From CAYOLL01 sp964404765 [NCBI: uncultured Gemmatimonadota bacterium] (GTDB lineage: Bacteria; 4572-55): 60,038 bases of DNA. The stretch spans positions 1 through 60,038 of the forward strand of contig CAYOLL010000015.1 in the NCBI GenBank assembly GCA_964404765.1, written 5' to 3'. The first letter of the stretch is position 1, and each line of letters begins with the position of its first letter. This document shows, one piece after another, positions 40,250 to 48,273 of the stretch. A program made the position numbers and the translations under genes. Under the pieces are notes generated by a model. The model did no database searches. It was given only the letters and a program-made list of their open reading frames with translations, and was not told the origin of the DNA.

Positions 40250-41701
40250 TTACGATTTTTCGTCATTGTTGATTGCACTTAGCGGCGTCACAATTGCTTT
40301 TTTTATCCGCGCCAAAACGCGCTCCCGACCCAACAGGACCATCACTTCAAATAGGCCGGGGCTAACACCTTTGCCGGTAATCGCCACCCGAACCGGATGG
40401 ATCAGATGACCCGCGCCAATGCCAAACGCCGCAGCGCGCTGCCGAACGCAGGCTTCCAAACTTGCTTCATCCCAAATCGTCAGCGCGCTCAAGTCATCGA
40501 CTAACTGCTCAAGACGCTGACCGGACTCGCCCTTCCAATGTTTTTGAACTGCTTGCGGATCAATCCGGTAGGACTCCGTAAAAAAATAGTCGGTATACTC
40601 CGGCGTGTCACTGCAGAGCCGCAACCGGGATTTAAACAGATCAAACACTTTTAGCAGCCAATCGCGCTGCTGCTCGGCAAATTGAACATCCAGCAAGCCG
40701 GCCTCGATCAGTTGCGCAGTCATTGGCTCGAATAGCTCAGCCGCGGTCTTCTGATTTATGTATTGTCCGTTCAGCCACTTCAGTTTTTCCACATCAAATA
40801 TGGCGTTGTGCGGATTGATGCCGTCCAGAGAAAAGGCGTCGACCAATTCCGCTAATCGAAAGATATCGCGATTTGAGCCGTCGGACCAGCCCAGCAGCGC
40901 CAAAAAGTTGCGCATTGTCTCGGCAAAAAAGCCCTGCTTTTGATACTCTTCCACCGAAGTTGCGCCATGCCGTTTACTTAAACGCTTTTTGTCCGCGCCC
41001 ATAATCAAGGGAACGTGGGCAAATTCCGGCGGCTTTTTACCCAGAGCCTGATAAATTAATATTTGTTTGGGAGTGTTGGAAAGATGATCCGCGCCGCGAA
41101 TGACATGGCTGATGCGCATGTCAATATCATCGACAACGCAGGCTAAATGGTAGGTGGGCATCCCATCCGAACGCAGAAGAACAAAATCATCCAGATATTC
41201 GTGCTTGACGGTAACTTGCCCGCAGACCCGGTCGTGAAAAGTTGTTTCGCCCGGGGCTAACTTGAGCCGCACGGCATACGATTCGCCGGCGGCAATTTTT
41301 TGCTGCGCTTCATCTCGCGAGAGCGCCCGGCATGCGCCACTGTAGCGCCATTTTTCGTAATCTTCGCTCTCGCGCTTTTCCGCAAAATCTCCCTGCGGAC
41401 AGAAACATAAATAGGCCGCCCCGCTCCGAACCATTGTCTGAACGCGCTCGCGGTACAGATCAAGCCGCTGCGATTGGTAAAAAGGGCCTTCGTCCCAATC
41501 CAGGCCCAGCCAGTTTAAACCAGCCAATATCCGCTCGACCATTTCCGGTGTCGAGCGGGCCGTGTCGGTATCTTCAATCCGCAGAATAAAGCTGCCCTCA
41601 TTTTTGCGGGCAAAAAGCCAATTAAAAAGAGCGGTACGGGCCCCGCCTACATGCAAATAACCGGTTGGGCTAGGCGCAAAACGAACGCGAACATCCCCCA
41701 T
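40250..41701 (-). CDS. gltX: Glutamyl-tRNA synthetase
   Basis: 483 aa. Charges tRNA-Glu with glutamate in the cytoplasm; an essential class I synthetase. The HIGH-type motif is PTGYLHVGG at residues 12-20 and the KMSKS-type motif is KKRLSKRHG near residue 242. A CFC...YSGAC cluster near residues 98-127 matches the zinc-binding insert of many bacterial GluRS. Length is normal. I place the start at the ATG of MGDVRVRFAPSPTG because AGAGG lies eight bases upstream; an in-frame TTG six codons earlier is less likely. It lies downstream of two tRNA-Ser genes with a terminator between, so it has either readthrough or its own weak promoter. Discriminating versus non-discriminating specificity cannot be told from this sequence. 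Confidence 0.97.
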   Translation of the reverse strand: MGDVRVRFAPSPTGYLHVGGARTALFNWLFARKNEGSFILRIEDTDTARSTPEMVERILAGLNWLGLDWDEGPFYQSQRLDLYRERVQTMVRSGAAYLCFCPQGDFAEKRESEDYEKWRYSGACRALSRDEAQQKIAAGESYAVRLKLAPGETTFHDRVCGQVTVKHEYLDDFVLLRSDGMPTYHLACVVDDIDMRISHVIRGADHLSNTPKQILIYQALGKKPPEFAHVPLIMGADKKRLSKRHGATSVEEYQKQGFFAETMRNFLALLGWSDGSNRDIFRLAELVDAFSLDGINPHNAIFDVEKLKWLNGQYINQKTAAELFEPMTAQLIEAGLLDVQFAEQQRDWLLKVFDLFKSRLRLCSDTPEYTDYFFTESYRIDPQAVQKHWKGESGQRLEQLVDDLSALTIWDEASLEACVRQRAAAFGIGAGHLIHPVRVAITGKGVSPGLFEVMVLLGRERVLARIKKAIVTPLSAINNDEKS

Positions 41702-41740
41702 TTTCAACCTCTGCACCAAAAATGATGTGCTATTAAATGT

Positions 41741-41775
41741 AAAAAGGAATTGGCTCGCGCACGAACCAATTCCTT
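41741..41775 (-). terminator. Terminator after the tRNA-Ser genes
   Basis: A minus-strand perfect 10-bp stem AAGGAATTGG / CCAATTCCTT with a 12-base loop, followed by TTT. It lies seven bases beyond the CCA end of tRNA-Ser(GCT) and 40 bases before gltX. Confidence 0.85.
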
Positions 41776-41781
41776 ATAAAA

Positions 41782-41874
41782 TGGCGGAGAGGGAGGGATT
41801 TGAACCCTCGGTAGAGCTTTTGACCCTACGACGGTTTAGCAAACCGTTGCCTTCAGCCGCTCGGCCACCTCTCC
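41782..41874 (-). tRNA. tRNA-Ser(GCT)
   Basis: 93 nt including an encoded CCA. The acceptor stem GGAGAGG pairs with CCTCTCC, the D-arm contains GGCCGAGCGGCTGAAGGC, and the anticodon loop TTTGCTAAA gives GCT. It has the long variable arm of class II tRNAs and GGTTCAAATCC in the T-arm. Discriminator base G suits serine. Confidence 0.96.
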
Positions 41875-41906
41875 GGGTCTTTACATTTTAAATTTTTTAT
41901 TTATTC

Positions 41907-41993
41907 TGGCGGAGGTGGAGGGACTCGAACCCCCAAGGGTGTTAACCCGGCGGTTTTCAAGACCGCTGCCTTACCAATTAGGACTACACCTCC
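41907..41993 (-). tRNA. tRNA-Ser(TGA)
   Basis: 87 nt including CCA. The acceptor GGAGGTG pairs with CACCTCC, the anticodon loop CTTGAAA gives TGA, and the long variable arm GGGTTAACACCC plus discriminator G confirm a class II serine tRNA. The T-arm is GGTTCGAGTCC. It is 32 bases upstream of tRNA-Ser(GCT) and shares its promoter. Confidence 0.95.
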
Positions 41994-42008
41994 AAATTTG
42001 GAAGCGCT

Positions 42009-42038
42009 AAGATATGTTTTACATACAGCCTTTGTCAA
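42009..42038 (-). promoter_or_regulatory. Promoter of the tRNA-Ser genes
   Basis: TTGACA (42038-42033), an 18-base spacer and TATCTT (42014-42009). The start point would lie about nine bases before the mature 5' end of tRNA-Ser(TGA), giving a very short 5' leader. Confidence 0.7.
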
Positions 42039-42129
42039 TGAAAAAAATGCGCCCCGTGTAAAAAGTAGTGCATATACGCTAAAGGGTAGGAAGTTGCATT
42101 TTAAACCGCCCATTACATTATAATAGACA

Positions 42130-43242
42130 TTAGTACGGCGTCCCGCAACCTTCACAAAACTTAGCCCCATCCACCTTTTCAGCGCCACAATTTGCACAGA
42201 ACTTGCTTTTAACGCGCGCTTCTTTATCACGCTTGTCCTTTTCCATCTTGGAGCGCATAAAACCCGGCATGTCATCTTGACCTAACGGCGCACAGGCCGC
42301 ACATTTCTTTTTGCCGGCATTCCAACAACTGCTGCAAACATGCCGACCGCAATCATCGCACTTTAAAAAATGATGCTCCGCCATTTTCAATGATTTATTA
42401 AAGCTCTCTTTTTGAAACTCCCGCAGCTCCAGGGCCTTCATATCCGATAAACTGCCCTTGGCCTTGCCGGATATAGACATCCCCAGCCATTTGGCTGCCA
42501 TCACTGCGTCGTGCCCCGGACCGGATGGTTTTTTAAAAAAGTCGGGGCGATAGGATTTGTTACAGCCTTCACAAAAAAATTCGTAAGCATGTCCCATTGG
42601 ATCGCTTAAGTCTTTGAAATTATCTTTAAATGCTTTTTGCTTTTGGACGCTCGACGGCATGGCCCCTGTCTGAGGCGCAACCGCTTTTGTCGGTTGAATC
42701 TTCGGCGCGGCTTTTGGCGCGGGCGGCTCTTCGTGGGAAGTCGGCGCGGCCGCTTTTGATTCCATAGCATCCTCATCATCAAAAGCAATCGCGCTTGACT
42801 TTGGCGCACTTTCTTCCACTTGCGGGGCAGGTCGACGAACCGGCTCCGGGGCGCTGGTCAACATATCGCCATCATCAAACGACAGGCTGCCGCCGGCTTT
42901 CGGCACACTTAGCTTTTGCTTCTGGTGCGGCATTTGTGGCTTCGTCGTCGGTTCTGCCGCCGGCTTCGGTTTTGGCACAGCCGACGGAGCGGCTTGCACA
43001 GGGGCTGCAGAGCCCTCAGCCGCTTGTTTGATACCAACATAATCACCAAAATGCTTTTTTACAGCCGCCGCTTTTTCCTTATCCAGCGCTTTAAAAATAA
43101 CAACCGGCGCTTGCTCTACAATTTTAGCGACAGCCGCCTCCGGTTTTTTTGTCATCGCCGCCAATTTTTTGATGATGCCTTCCTTTGTTTGCTCATCATC
43201 AATCGGCTTTAAAACAACATCATACTTTTCAATTCCAGACAT
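42130..43242 (-). CDS. L7/L12-like N-domain plus multiple zinc-ribbon protein
   Basis: 370 aa from an ATG with GGAGGAAAT before it. Residues about 5-70 (DVVLKPIDDEQTKEGIIKKL...IVEQAPVVIFKALDKEKA) follow the pattern of the ribosomal protein L7/L12 C-terminal domain. A Pro/Ala/Lys-rich disordered stretch (about 75-200) contains repeated SFDDGD / AFDDED acidic motifs. The C-terminal half has four-cysteine clusters: CEGCNKSY, CDDCGRHVCSSC...CAAC, and a terminal double ribbon CANCGAEKVDGAKFCEGCG. No signal peptide or membrane segment. The protein is probably cytoplasmic and binds zinc; a role in binding protein or nucleic acid is inferred. It is not a known named gene. Element B and the response regulator lie upstream. 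Confidence 0.75.
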   Translation of the reverse strand: MSGIEKYDVVLKPIDDEQTKEGIIKKLAAMTKKPEAAVAKIVEQAPVVIFKALDKEKAAAVKKHFGDYVGIKQAAEGSAAPVQAAPSAVPKPKPAAEPTTKPQMPHQKQKLSVPKAGGSLSFDDGDMLTSAPEPVRRPAPQVEESAPKSSAIAFDDEDAMESKAAAPTSHEEPPAPKAAPKIQPTKAVAPQTGAMPSSVQKQKAFKDNFKDLSDPMGHAYEFFCEGCNKSYRPDFFKKPSGPGHDAVMAAKWLGMSISGKAKGSLSDMKALELREFQKESFNKSLKMAEHHFLKCDDCGRHVCSSCWNAGKKKCAACAPLGQDDMPGFMRSKMEKDKRDKEARVKSKFCANCGAEKVDGAKFCEGCGTPY

Positions 43243-43271
43243 ATTTCCTCCAAGCACCTGGCCAAAACGCG

Positions 43272-43428
43272 CTTAGGATTGCGTATTAAATAATTTCTGC
43301 ATTCGGCTGTCATCATGGCAAGCCGTTTTTGCGAAACCATCTCGTGAGTCAGGCCGGGATTGCGTCGTCGCAAAAAGCGCTCCTCGCAATGACGGAAACG
43401 CGGAAGTTGTTTATTACACTTTCCTTAG
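43272..43428. mobile_element. Element B: palindromic element sharing the ends of element A
   Basis: The ends 43272-43303 and 43397-43428 are inverted, 23 of 32 matching by my count, and align without gaps to the ends of element A. The core (43309-43395) is a different, long hairpin made of a widespread repeat (GTCATCATGGCAAGCC ... CTCCTCGCAATGACGG). No coding capacity. Its right end overlaps the stop codon of the response regulator. Confidence 0.65.
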
Positions 43429-43796
43429 CTTAATATAGCACGGACTTTTTCGACTATCTTTAACGGACTAAATGGCTTTGAGATATATTCGTCCGCTCCG
43501 GACGAATAGGCCATTTCTTTATCACGGCTTTGGCCTTTTGCTGTCAAAATAATAACGTAAATACCTTTGGTTTCAGGATCGTTTTTAATTATCGTACAAA
43601 CTTCGTAGCCATCTTTTCTGGGCATCATAACATCCAAGAAGACCAGGGATGGTTTAAGGCGCTTGACTTTCTCAACCGCCTCTTCGCCATTCTCTGCAAC
43701 CTCGACTTCAAAACCCTCATCTTCTAATAGAAAACATAGCGGCCCACGAATGCTGGGATTGTCATCTGCAACCAAAATTTTGTGCTTTTGCGCCAT
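43425..43796 (-). CDS. Single-domain response regulator (CheY-like receiver)
   Basis: 123 aa, receiver domain only, no output domain. Acidic pair Asp11-Asp12, phospho-acceptor Asp55 (LVFLDVMMP), Thr85 (ILTAKG) and Lys107 (SKPF) are all in place. It is therefore phosphorylatable and probably acts by protein contact, in a phosphorelay or on an unknown partner. The start was chosen for TTGGAG upstream; seven codons of an earlier in-frame start were dropped. No histidine kinase is adjacent, so it is an orphan. A consensus promoter lies at 43876-43904. The last codon and stop (AGC TAA) lie at the edge of element B. Confidence 0.93.
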   Translation of the reverse strand: MAQKHKILVADDNPSIRGPLCFLLEDEGFEVEVAENGEEAVEKVKRLKPSLVFLDVMMPRKDGYEVCTIIKNDPETKGIYVIILTAKGQSRDKEMAYSSGADEYISKPFSPLKIVEKVRAILS

Positions 43797-43875
43797 GATG
43801 CGCTCCAATTTAGGCAAAAAAACTTCTTATTTAGTTATGTAATAATAAGTTGGAAAATAATCGATCCTGCCGGTA

Positions 43876-43904
43876 AATGATACACCGTTATTGCTTAACT
43901 GTCA
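43876..43904 (-). promoter_or_regulatory. Consensus promoter of the response regulator
   Basis: TTGACA (43904-43899), 17-base spacer, TATCAT (43881-43876), reading into the response-regulator gene with a leader of about 75 nt. Confidence 0.75.
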
Positions 43905-43958
43905 AGAAAAATTGCGGGCTCACCAATGCGGCAAGGTGAATCACTTTCAAATTTTCCA

Positions 43959-43987
43959 GTGACATCCTATTTCCGCCGCTGTATTTT
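43959..43987 (+). promoter_or_regulatory. Possible promoter of the M61 peptidase gene
   Basis: GTGACA, 17-base spacer, TATTTT on the plus strand, 57 bases before the ATG at 44044. Both boxes deviate from consensus. Confidence 0.35.
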
Positions 43988-44043
43988 ATGGCCTGTAAAT
44001 GTCAGACAACTATATCACAGTTCCAAAACAAAGGAGACCGTCC

Positions 44044-45969
44044 ATGCGCCCCAATAATCCGTGCAAGTTGAACCGAATGGGCCTGATATTTGTCAGGCTT
44101 ATTTTCATTCTGACCGTCCTGCTGAATTCAGCCGGCGCTTTGGCTCAGCCCGTTGAAATAGACATCTTTGTCGATGCCACCGAGTTGCCCCGCAAATTGC
44201 TCCGCAGCCAAATAAAGATGAACCTGCCGAAATCCAAAGCTATTCTATATCCGAAGTGGATTCCGGGCACACACGCCCCATCCGGCCCACTGCAAAACAT
44301 TGGCGGCTTAACGCTTCAGGATACGACCGGCAAAGCCATTGAATGGACGCGAGACTGGTCGGATCTGTATCGCCTGTTTGTCCATACAACAGACAGCGGC
44401 CAGCCTTGCAAAATCGACCTGACCTACATCTGCAATCAGCCGTCCACAAACTCTGTCGGCGTGGACAGCTACGGGACGCAGACGTTGGGAGTCATCAACT
44501 GGAATACCCTGGCAATCTATCCGGAAGGCATTCCGGTACGGGATATTGTCGTCCGGTTGAAGCTGCGTCTGCCGCCCGGCTGGAGCTATGGCACGGCCCT
44601 GTTGACCGACAGTAAAACGGATGATATCGTTACCTTCAAACCGGTTATGTTTGAGGAGTGGATCGACAGCCCGCTGATTTGCGGCCGCTATTTTCGCACG
44701 GTCAATGTCGCTGCTCCAACCAAGGCCAAATATTACGTAGACCTGGTCGCCGACGAAGCGTTCCAGTTGCCGGAGAACGACTCCACCTTTGCCGTCTATT
44801 CGCGGCTGGCGCAGGAGGCCGAAACGCTGTTTTCACGCCCCCATTTTACAGCTTACCACTGGCTGGTAGTCGCCAGCAACCAACTGACCGGCGGAATAGG
44901 CCTGGAGCACCGTAGTTGTAGTTTGAATGGCGTCAAGGCCGATGCCTTTAAAGATCCAAACGCATTCGACCCGAACTTTGCCATGCTGATGTCCCATGAA
45001 TTTGGGCACAGCTGGTGCGGAAAATATCGGCTGCCCGAAGGCATGTTGACCCCCGATTATATGGCGGATAAAAATACAAATCAGCTTTGGGTCTACGAAG
45101 GTTTGACCCAATATCTGGGCTATGTTTTGGAGTACCGCTCAGGCATTTCCAAACCGGACGAGATGAAGGATCGTTGGGCCGCTTCCATCACCGGTTTTGA
45201 CGCCATGAAAGGCCGGCGCTGGCGTGATCTGGAAGATACCCAATTAGCCAGTTCTATCTTGCGGGGCGGGTCAAAAAGCTGGGCATTTCTCCGGCGTTCA
45301 CAGGATTATTACTCTGAAGGCGCACTGATCTGGCTTGAGTTTGACGTGATGATCCGCAATGCCACCAACGGCAAAAAAAGTCTGGATGATTTTTGCGCGC
45401 AGTTTTTCGGCACGGGTGACCCGGCGGCTTATGCCGTTCCATTCAATCAGGCGGAAGTGGTGACAATTTTGACCGGGCTGGCTGATTTGCCCTGGAGCGA
45501 TCTCATTGACCAGAAGGTCAACCGCACCCAGCCGGCGTTTGATTTGACCCGAATGGAGCCGACCGGCCATCGGGTGGGTTTCACCGACAAAAAGTCCGGC
45601 TTTCTGACGAAAATGGAGACCGCCCGAAAATGGCACATCTATTATGAATCGTTAGGACTGTCCGTCAACGACGAGGGCAAGATTGGCGATGTGACGCCGG
45701 AAGGCCCGGCCGATAAATCCGGACTCTATGCGGATGTAGAGATTGTCGCGGTTGACAGCATGACTTTTTCCATTGACCGCCTGGAACGAGCCATCAAGCA
45801 AAGTAAACAAACCGGCAAGGTAGTTCTGCTGACCAAAGCCAACGATATTTTCAAAGAAGTTGTCATCTCGTATAATGCCGGCCTGCGCTATTTTACGCTG
45901 GAACGAATCGACGGTAAACCGGACCGTTTGCAGGATATTTTTGCACCCAGAGTCGGCAAGAAAAAGTGA
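44044..45969 (+). CDS. M61-family metallopeptidase with PDZ domain
   Basis: 641 aa. The ATG at 44044 has AAAGGAG seven bases upstream and is followed by a signal peptide ending near ALAQ, so the enzyme is exported. The N-terminal half is the beta domain of M61 peptidases (IPGTHAPSG...). The catalytic zinc motif HEFGH is at about residue 319 (SHEFGHSWCGK), and the third ligand glutamate is in VYEGLTQYLG (about 352). M61 enzymes are glycyl aminopeptidase-like. A PDZ domain follows (about 540-630: GKIGDVTPEGPADKSGL). Substrate is unknown. Divergent from the response regulator, same direction as the RnfD-like and DUF2330 genes, with 50 bases before the next start. Confidence 0.9.
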   Translation: MRPNNPCKLNRMGLIFVRLIFILTVLLNSAGALAQPVEIDIFVDATELPRKLLRSQIKMNLPKSKAILYPKWIPGTHAPSGPLQNIGGLTLQDTTGKAIEWTRDWSDLYRLFVHTTDSGQPCKIDLTYICNQPSTNSVGVDSYGTQTLGVINWNTLAIYPEGIPVRDIVVRLKLRLPPGWSYGTALLTDSKTDDIVTFKPVMFEEWIDSPLICGRYFRTVNVAAPTKAKYYVDLVADEAFQLPENDSTFAVYSRLAQEAETLFSRPHFTAYHWLVVASNQLTGGIGLEHRSCSLNGVKADAFKDPNAFDPNFAMLMSHEFGHSWCGKYRLPEGMLTPDYMADKNTNQLWVYEGLTQYLGYVLEYRSGISKPDEMKDRWAASITGFDAMKGRRWRDLEDTQLASSILRGGSKSWAFLRRSQDYYSEGALIWLEFDVMIRNATNGKKSLDDFCAQFFGTGDPAAYAVPFNQAEVVTILTGLADLPWSDLIDQKVNRTQPAFDLTRMEPTGHRVGFTDKKSGFLTKMETARKWHIYYESLGLSVNDEGKIGDVTPEGPADKSGLYADVEIVAVDSMTFSIDRLERAIKQSKQTGKVVLLTKANDIFKEVVISYNAGLRYFTLERIDGKPDRLQDIFAPRVGKKK

Positions 45970-45985
45970 TGCATTCTTTCACCAT

Positions 45986-46066
45986 AAAACCCTAAGGGTT
46001 TTCCATCAGTGAGATACGAATGCCGCAAAATTTTACAACTTTTGAGCTTAAAACCCTTAGGGTTTT
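45986..46066. repeat. 17-bp inverted repeat around the start of the RnfD-like gene
   Basis: AAAACCCTAAGGGTTTT (45986-46002) and its exact reverse complement (46050-46066) flank 47 bases that include the ATG at 46020. Each copy is itself a near palindrome. The right copy is translated (KTLRVLQ). Confidence 0.8.
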
Positions 46067-46874
46067 GCAGGTATCGTCCGACCCGCGCTATTACCAAATT
46101 TTTGTACTGACGTGTCTGTTGATTTATGGCTGGTTTGGGCTGAATTTCGACATCGACCCGCTTCAGGCGACAGCCATGGTCACGACGGCGATGGCGACGC
46201 AGTATATCGGCACGCGGCTGGTCAGGTTGCCGGCCTTCGATCCTCGCAGCGCCTGGATTTCTGCCTTGTCGCTGTGCCTGCTGGTGCGGGCCAATAGCTT
46301 GGCGTGGGCGACGCTGGCCGCCGTCTTATCCATTGGCAGCAAGTTTGCGCTGCGCCGGCAGGGCAAGCATATTTTTAATCCAACCAACTTCGGCATCGGG
46401 CTGTTGATTGTCTTGACCGACGGCATTTGGGTTTCGCCGGGGCAATGGGGCAGCGTGGCTTTTTTCGCCTTTTTTGTCGTTTGCCTGGGCGGTCTGGTTG
46501 TCTATCGGTCGGCCCGCAGCGATGTGACCTACGCATTTCTGGCCTTCTATCTGGCGGTGTTGTTTGGCCGCGCTTTGTGGCTGGGCGATCCTTTGACGAT
46601 CCCGTTACATCAGTTGCAAAGCGGCGCATTTTTGATCTTCACTTTCTTTATGATTTCCGATCCTAAAACCACGCCGGATTCCCGCGCTGGGCGCATTCTA
46701 TTTGCCTTTTTGGTGGCGATTGGGGCCGGATTTGTGCATTTTAAAATGTTTCAACCCAACGGCCTGATTAAATCACTGCTGTTCATGTCACTGCTGACGC
46801 CGGTGATCGACAAACTGCTGCCCGGGCCGAAATACGAATGGCGGCTCAATCAAAAGCAAATTCTTGTGACATAG
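46020..46874 (+). CDS. RnfD/NqrB-like integral membrane protein
   Basis: 284 aa with about eight hydrophobic segments. Similarity to the NQR2/RnfD family shows in GKHIFNPTNFGIGL (about residues 115-128) and SGAFLIFTFFMISDPKTTP (about 200-218). In RnfD the family carries covalent flavin; the usual SGAT-type flavin site is not apparent here, so redox function is uncertain. No other Rnf or Nqr subunits are nearby. It stands alone, just before two DUF2330 genes, and the 41-base spacing suggests one transcript. The start ATG lies inside an inverted repeat (45986-46066), with only a weak GAG ribosome site. A later unannotated start is possible, but DPRYYQIF near residue 21 fits the family N-terminus. 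Confidence 0.75.
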   Translation: MPQNFTTFELKTLRVLQVSSDPRYYQIFVLTCLLIYGWFGLNFDIDPLQATAMVTTAMATQYIGTRLVRLPAFDPRSAWISALSLCLLVRANSLAWATLAAVLSIGSKFALRRQGKHIFNPTNFGIGLLIVLTDGIWVSPGQWGSVAFFAFFVVCLGGLVVYRSARSDVTYAFLAFYLAVLFGRALWLGDPLTIPLHQLQSGAFLIFTFFMISDPKTTPDSRAGRILFAFLVAIGAGFVHFKMFQPNGLIKSLLFMSLLTPVIDKLLPGPKYEWRLNQKQILVT

Positions 46875-46915
46875 TCATTATTCTATCCCATTCCATCAAA
46901 CCCGGAGGTTGCCCG

Positions 46916-48244
46916 ATGAAGCATATATTTTTAACGCTATTGATTTCAGTCGCCATCGTCTCACAAGCATGGTCATTCTGCGGCTTTTACGTGGCCCGCG
47001 GCGACGCCAAGCTGTTCAACAAAGCCTCACAGGTGGTGCTCGTCCGTGACGGCAACCGCACCGTGCTGACCATGATCAGCGATTACCAGGGCGAGCTGCG
47101 CGAGTTTGCCATGGTCGTGCCGGTGCCGACGTTTATCGAGCGGGAGCAGATTCATGTCGGCGACAAGGCCGTTGTCGATCATTTGGATGCCTATACCGCC
47201 CCGCGCCTGGTGGAGTATTTTGATGATGACCCGTGCGCTCCGGTAGCGATGCCGATGGTAGCGATGTCTTTAGGGACGGAAGACGAAAGTAACGAGAAGC
47301 GAAAAAACGGCCCGAAAAGCCTGGGCGTGACGGTGGAAGCGCAATACACCGTCGGCGAGTATGACATCCTGATTTTGTCGGCTAAGGAAAGCGGCGGCCT
47401 GGAAATCTGGCTCAAGGAAAACGGCTACAAAATCCCCAAAGGCGCGGCAGCGGTTTTGGGCAGCTACATCAAGCAGAACATGCGCTTCTTTGTGGCCAAA
47501 GTCAACCTGAAGGAGCAATCCAAGCTGGGCTTTTCGTTTCTGCGGCCGCTGCAAGTGGCTTATGAAACGCCCAAATTCATGCTGCCCATCCGCCTCGGCA
47601 CGGTCAACGCCAACGGCCCGCAGGAACTGTTCATCTACACCCTGACCCGCACCGGCCGGGTGGAAACGACCAACTATCGCCCGGTCAAGCTGCCCAGCGA
47701 TATTGAGATTCCCGTCTACATCAAAAATGATTTTGCCAACTTCTACAAAGCCATGTTCGATCATCAAGTGCAAGAGCAGGGCATGACCACCGTTTTTACC
47801 GAATACGCCTGGGATATGAACTGGTGCGATCCGTGCGCCGCAGATCCGCTGAGCCCGAAGGAATTGCAAGAGTTGGGCGTCTTTTGGCTGACCGATAGCA
47901 ATCCGAATCAACAATGGAGCGGGCAGGCGGTCGATACCTACGTGACGCGCTTGCATGTACGCTACGATGCCGAACACTTTCCGGAAGATTTGGTTTTTCA
48001 GGCCACAAGCGACCGGCAGAACTTTCAAGGCCGCTACATTTTGCGTCAACCCTGGCAGGGCGACGCCGATTGCGACGCCGCCCGCGAATATCGTAAACAA
48101 TTGCGTGAGCGGATGAAGCAGGAAGCCCAAAATTTGGCCGACCTGACCGGCTGGAAAATTGAGGATATCTCCAAAAAGATGAACCTGCCCGCCGCCGGTT
48201 CCGATGGCGAAAAGAAGTGGTGGCAGAAGATGTGGAAAAATTAG
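46916..48244 (+). CDS. DUF2330 protein, tandem copy 1
   Basis: 442 aa with a signal peptide (MKHIFLTLLISVAIVSQAWS). The mature N-terminus FCGFYVARGDAKLFNKASQVVLVRDG is the hallmark of DUF2330. Two further Cys occur in NWCDPCAADPLS (about residue 305). The region after YFDDDPCAP is variable between the two copies. Function is unknown; export and the conserved Cys suggest a periplasmic or surface protein. CGGAGGTTGCCCG precedes the ATG. The C-terminus (GWKIEDISKKMNLP, then a basic tail KKWWQKMWKN) is nearly the same in both copies. An ATG 78 bases earlier in frame is rejected because it overlaps the upstream gene and lacks a signal peptide. Confidence 0.85.
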   Translation: MKHIFLTLLISVAIVSQAWSFCGFYVARGDAKLFNKASQVVLVRDGNRTVLTMISDYQGELREFAMVVPVPTFIEREQIHVGDKAVVDHLDAYTAPRLVEYFDDDPCAPVAMPMVAMSLGTEDESNEKRKNGPKSLGVTVEAQYTVGEYDILILSAKESGGLEIWLKENGYKIPKGAAAVLGSYIKQNMRFFVAKVNLKEQSKLGFSFLRPLQVAYETPKFMLPIRLGTVNANGPQELFIYTLTRTGRVETTNYRPVKLPSDIEIPVYIKNDFANFYKAMFDHQVQEQGMTTVFTEYAWDMNWCDPCAADPLSPKELQELGVFWLTDSNPNQQWSGQAVDTYVTRLHVRYDAEHFPEDLVFQATSDRQNFQGRYILRQPWQGDADCDAAREYRKQLRERMKQEAQNLADLTGWKIEDISKKMNLPAAGSDGEKKWWQKMWKN

Positions 48245-48273
48245 CTCATCACTCTAAACTCGGAGGTTCCCCG

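Noticed and set aside
47270-48130. 286-codon antisense frame in the first DUF2330 gene
   Set aside because: It mirrors a well-supported exported protein; a shorter version occurs in the paralogue only because the DNA is duplicated.
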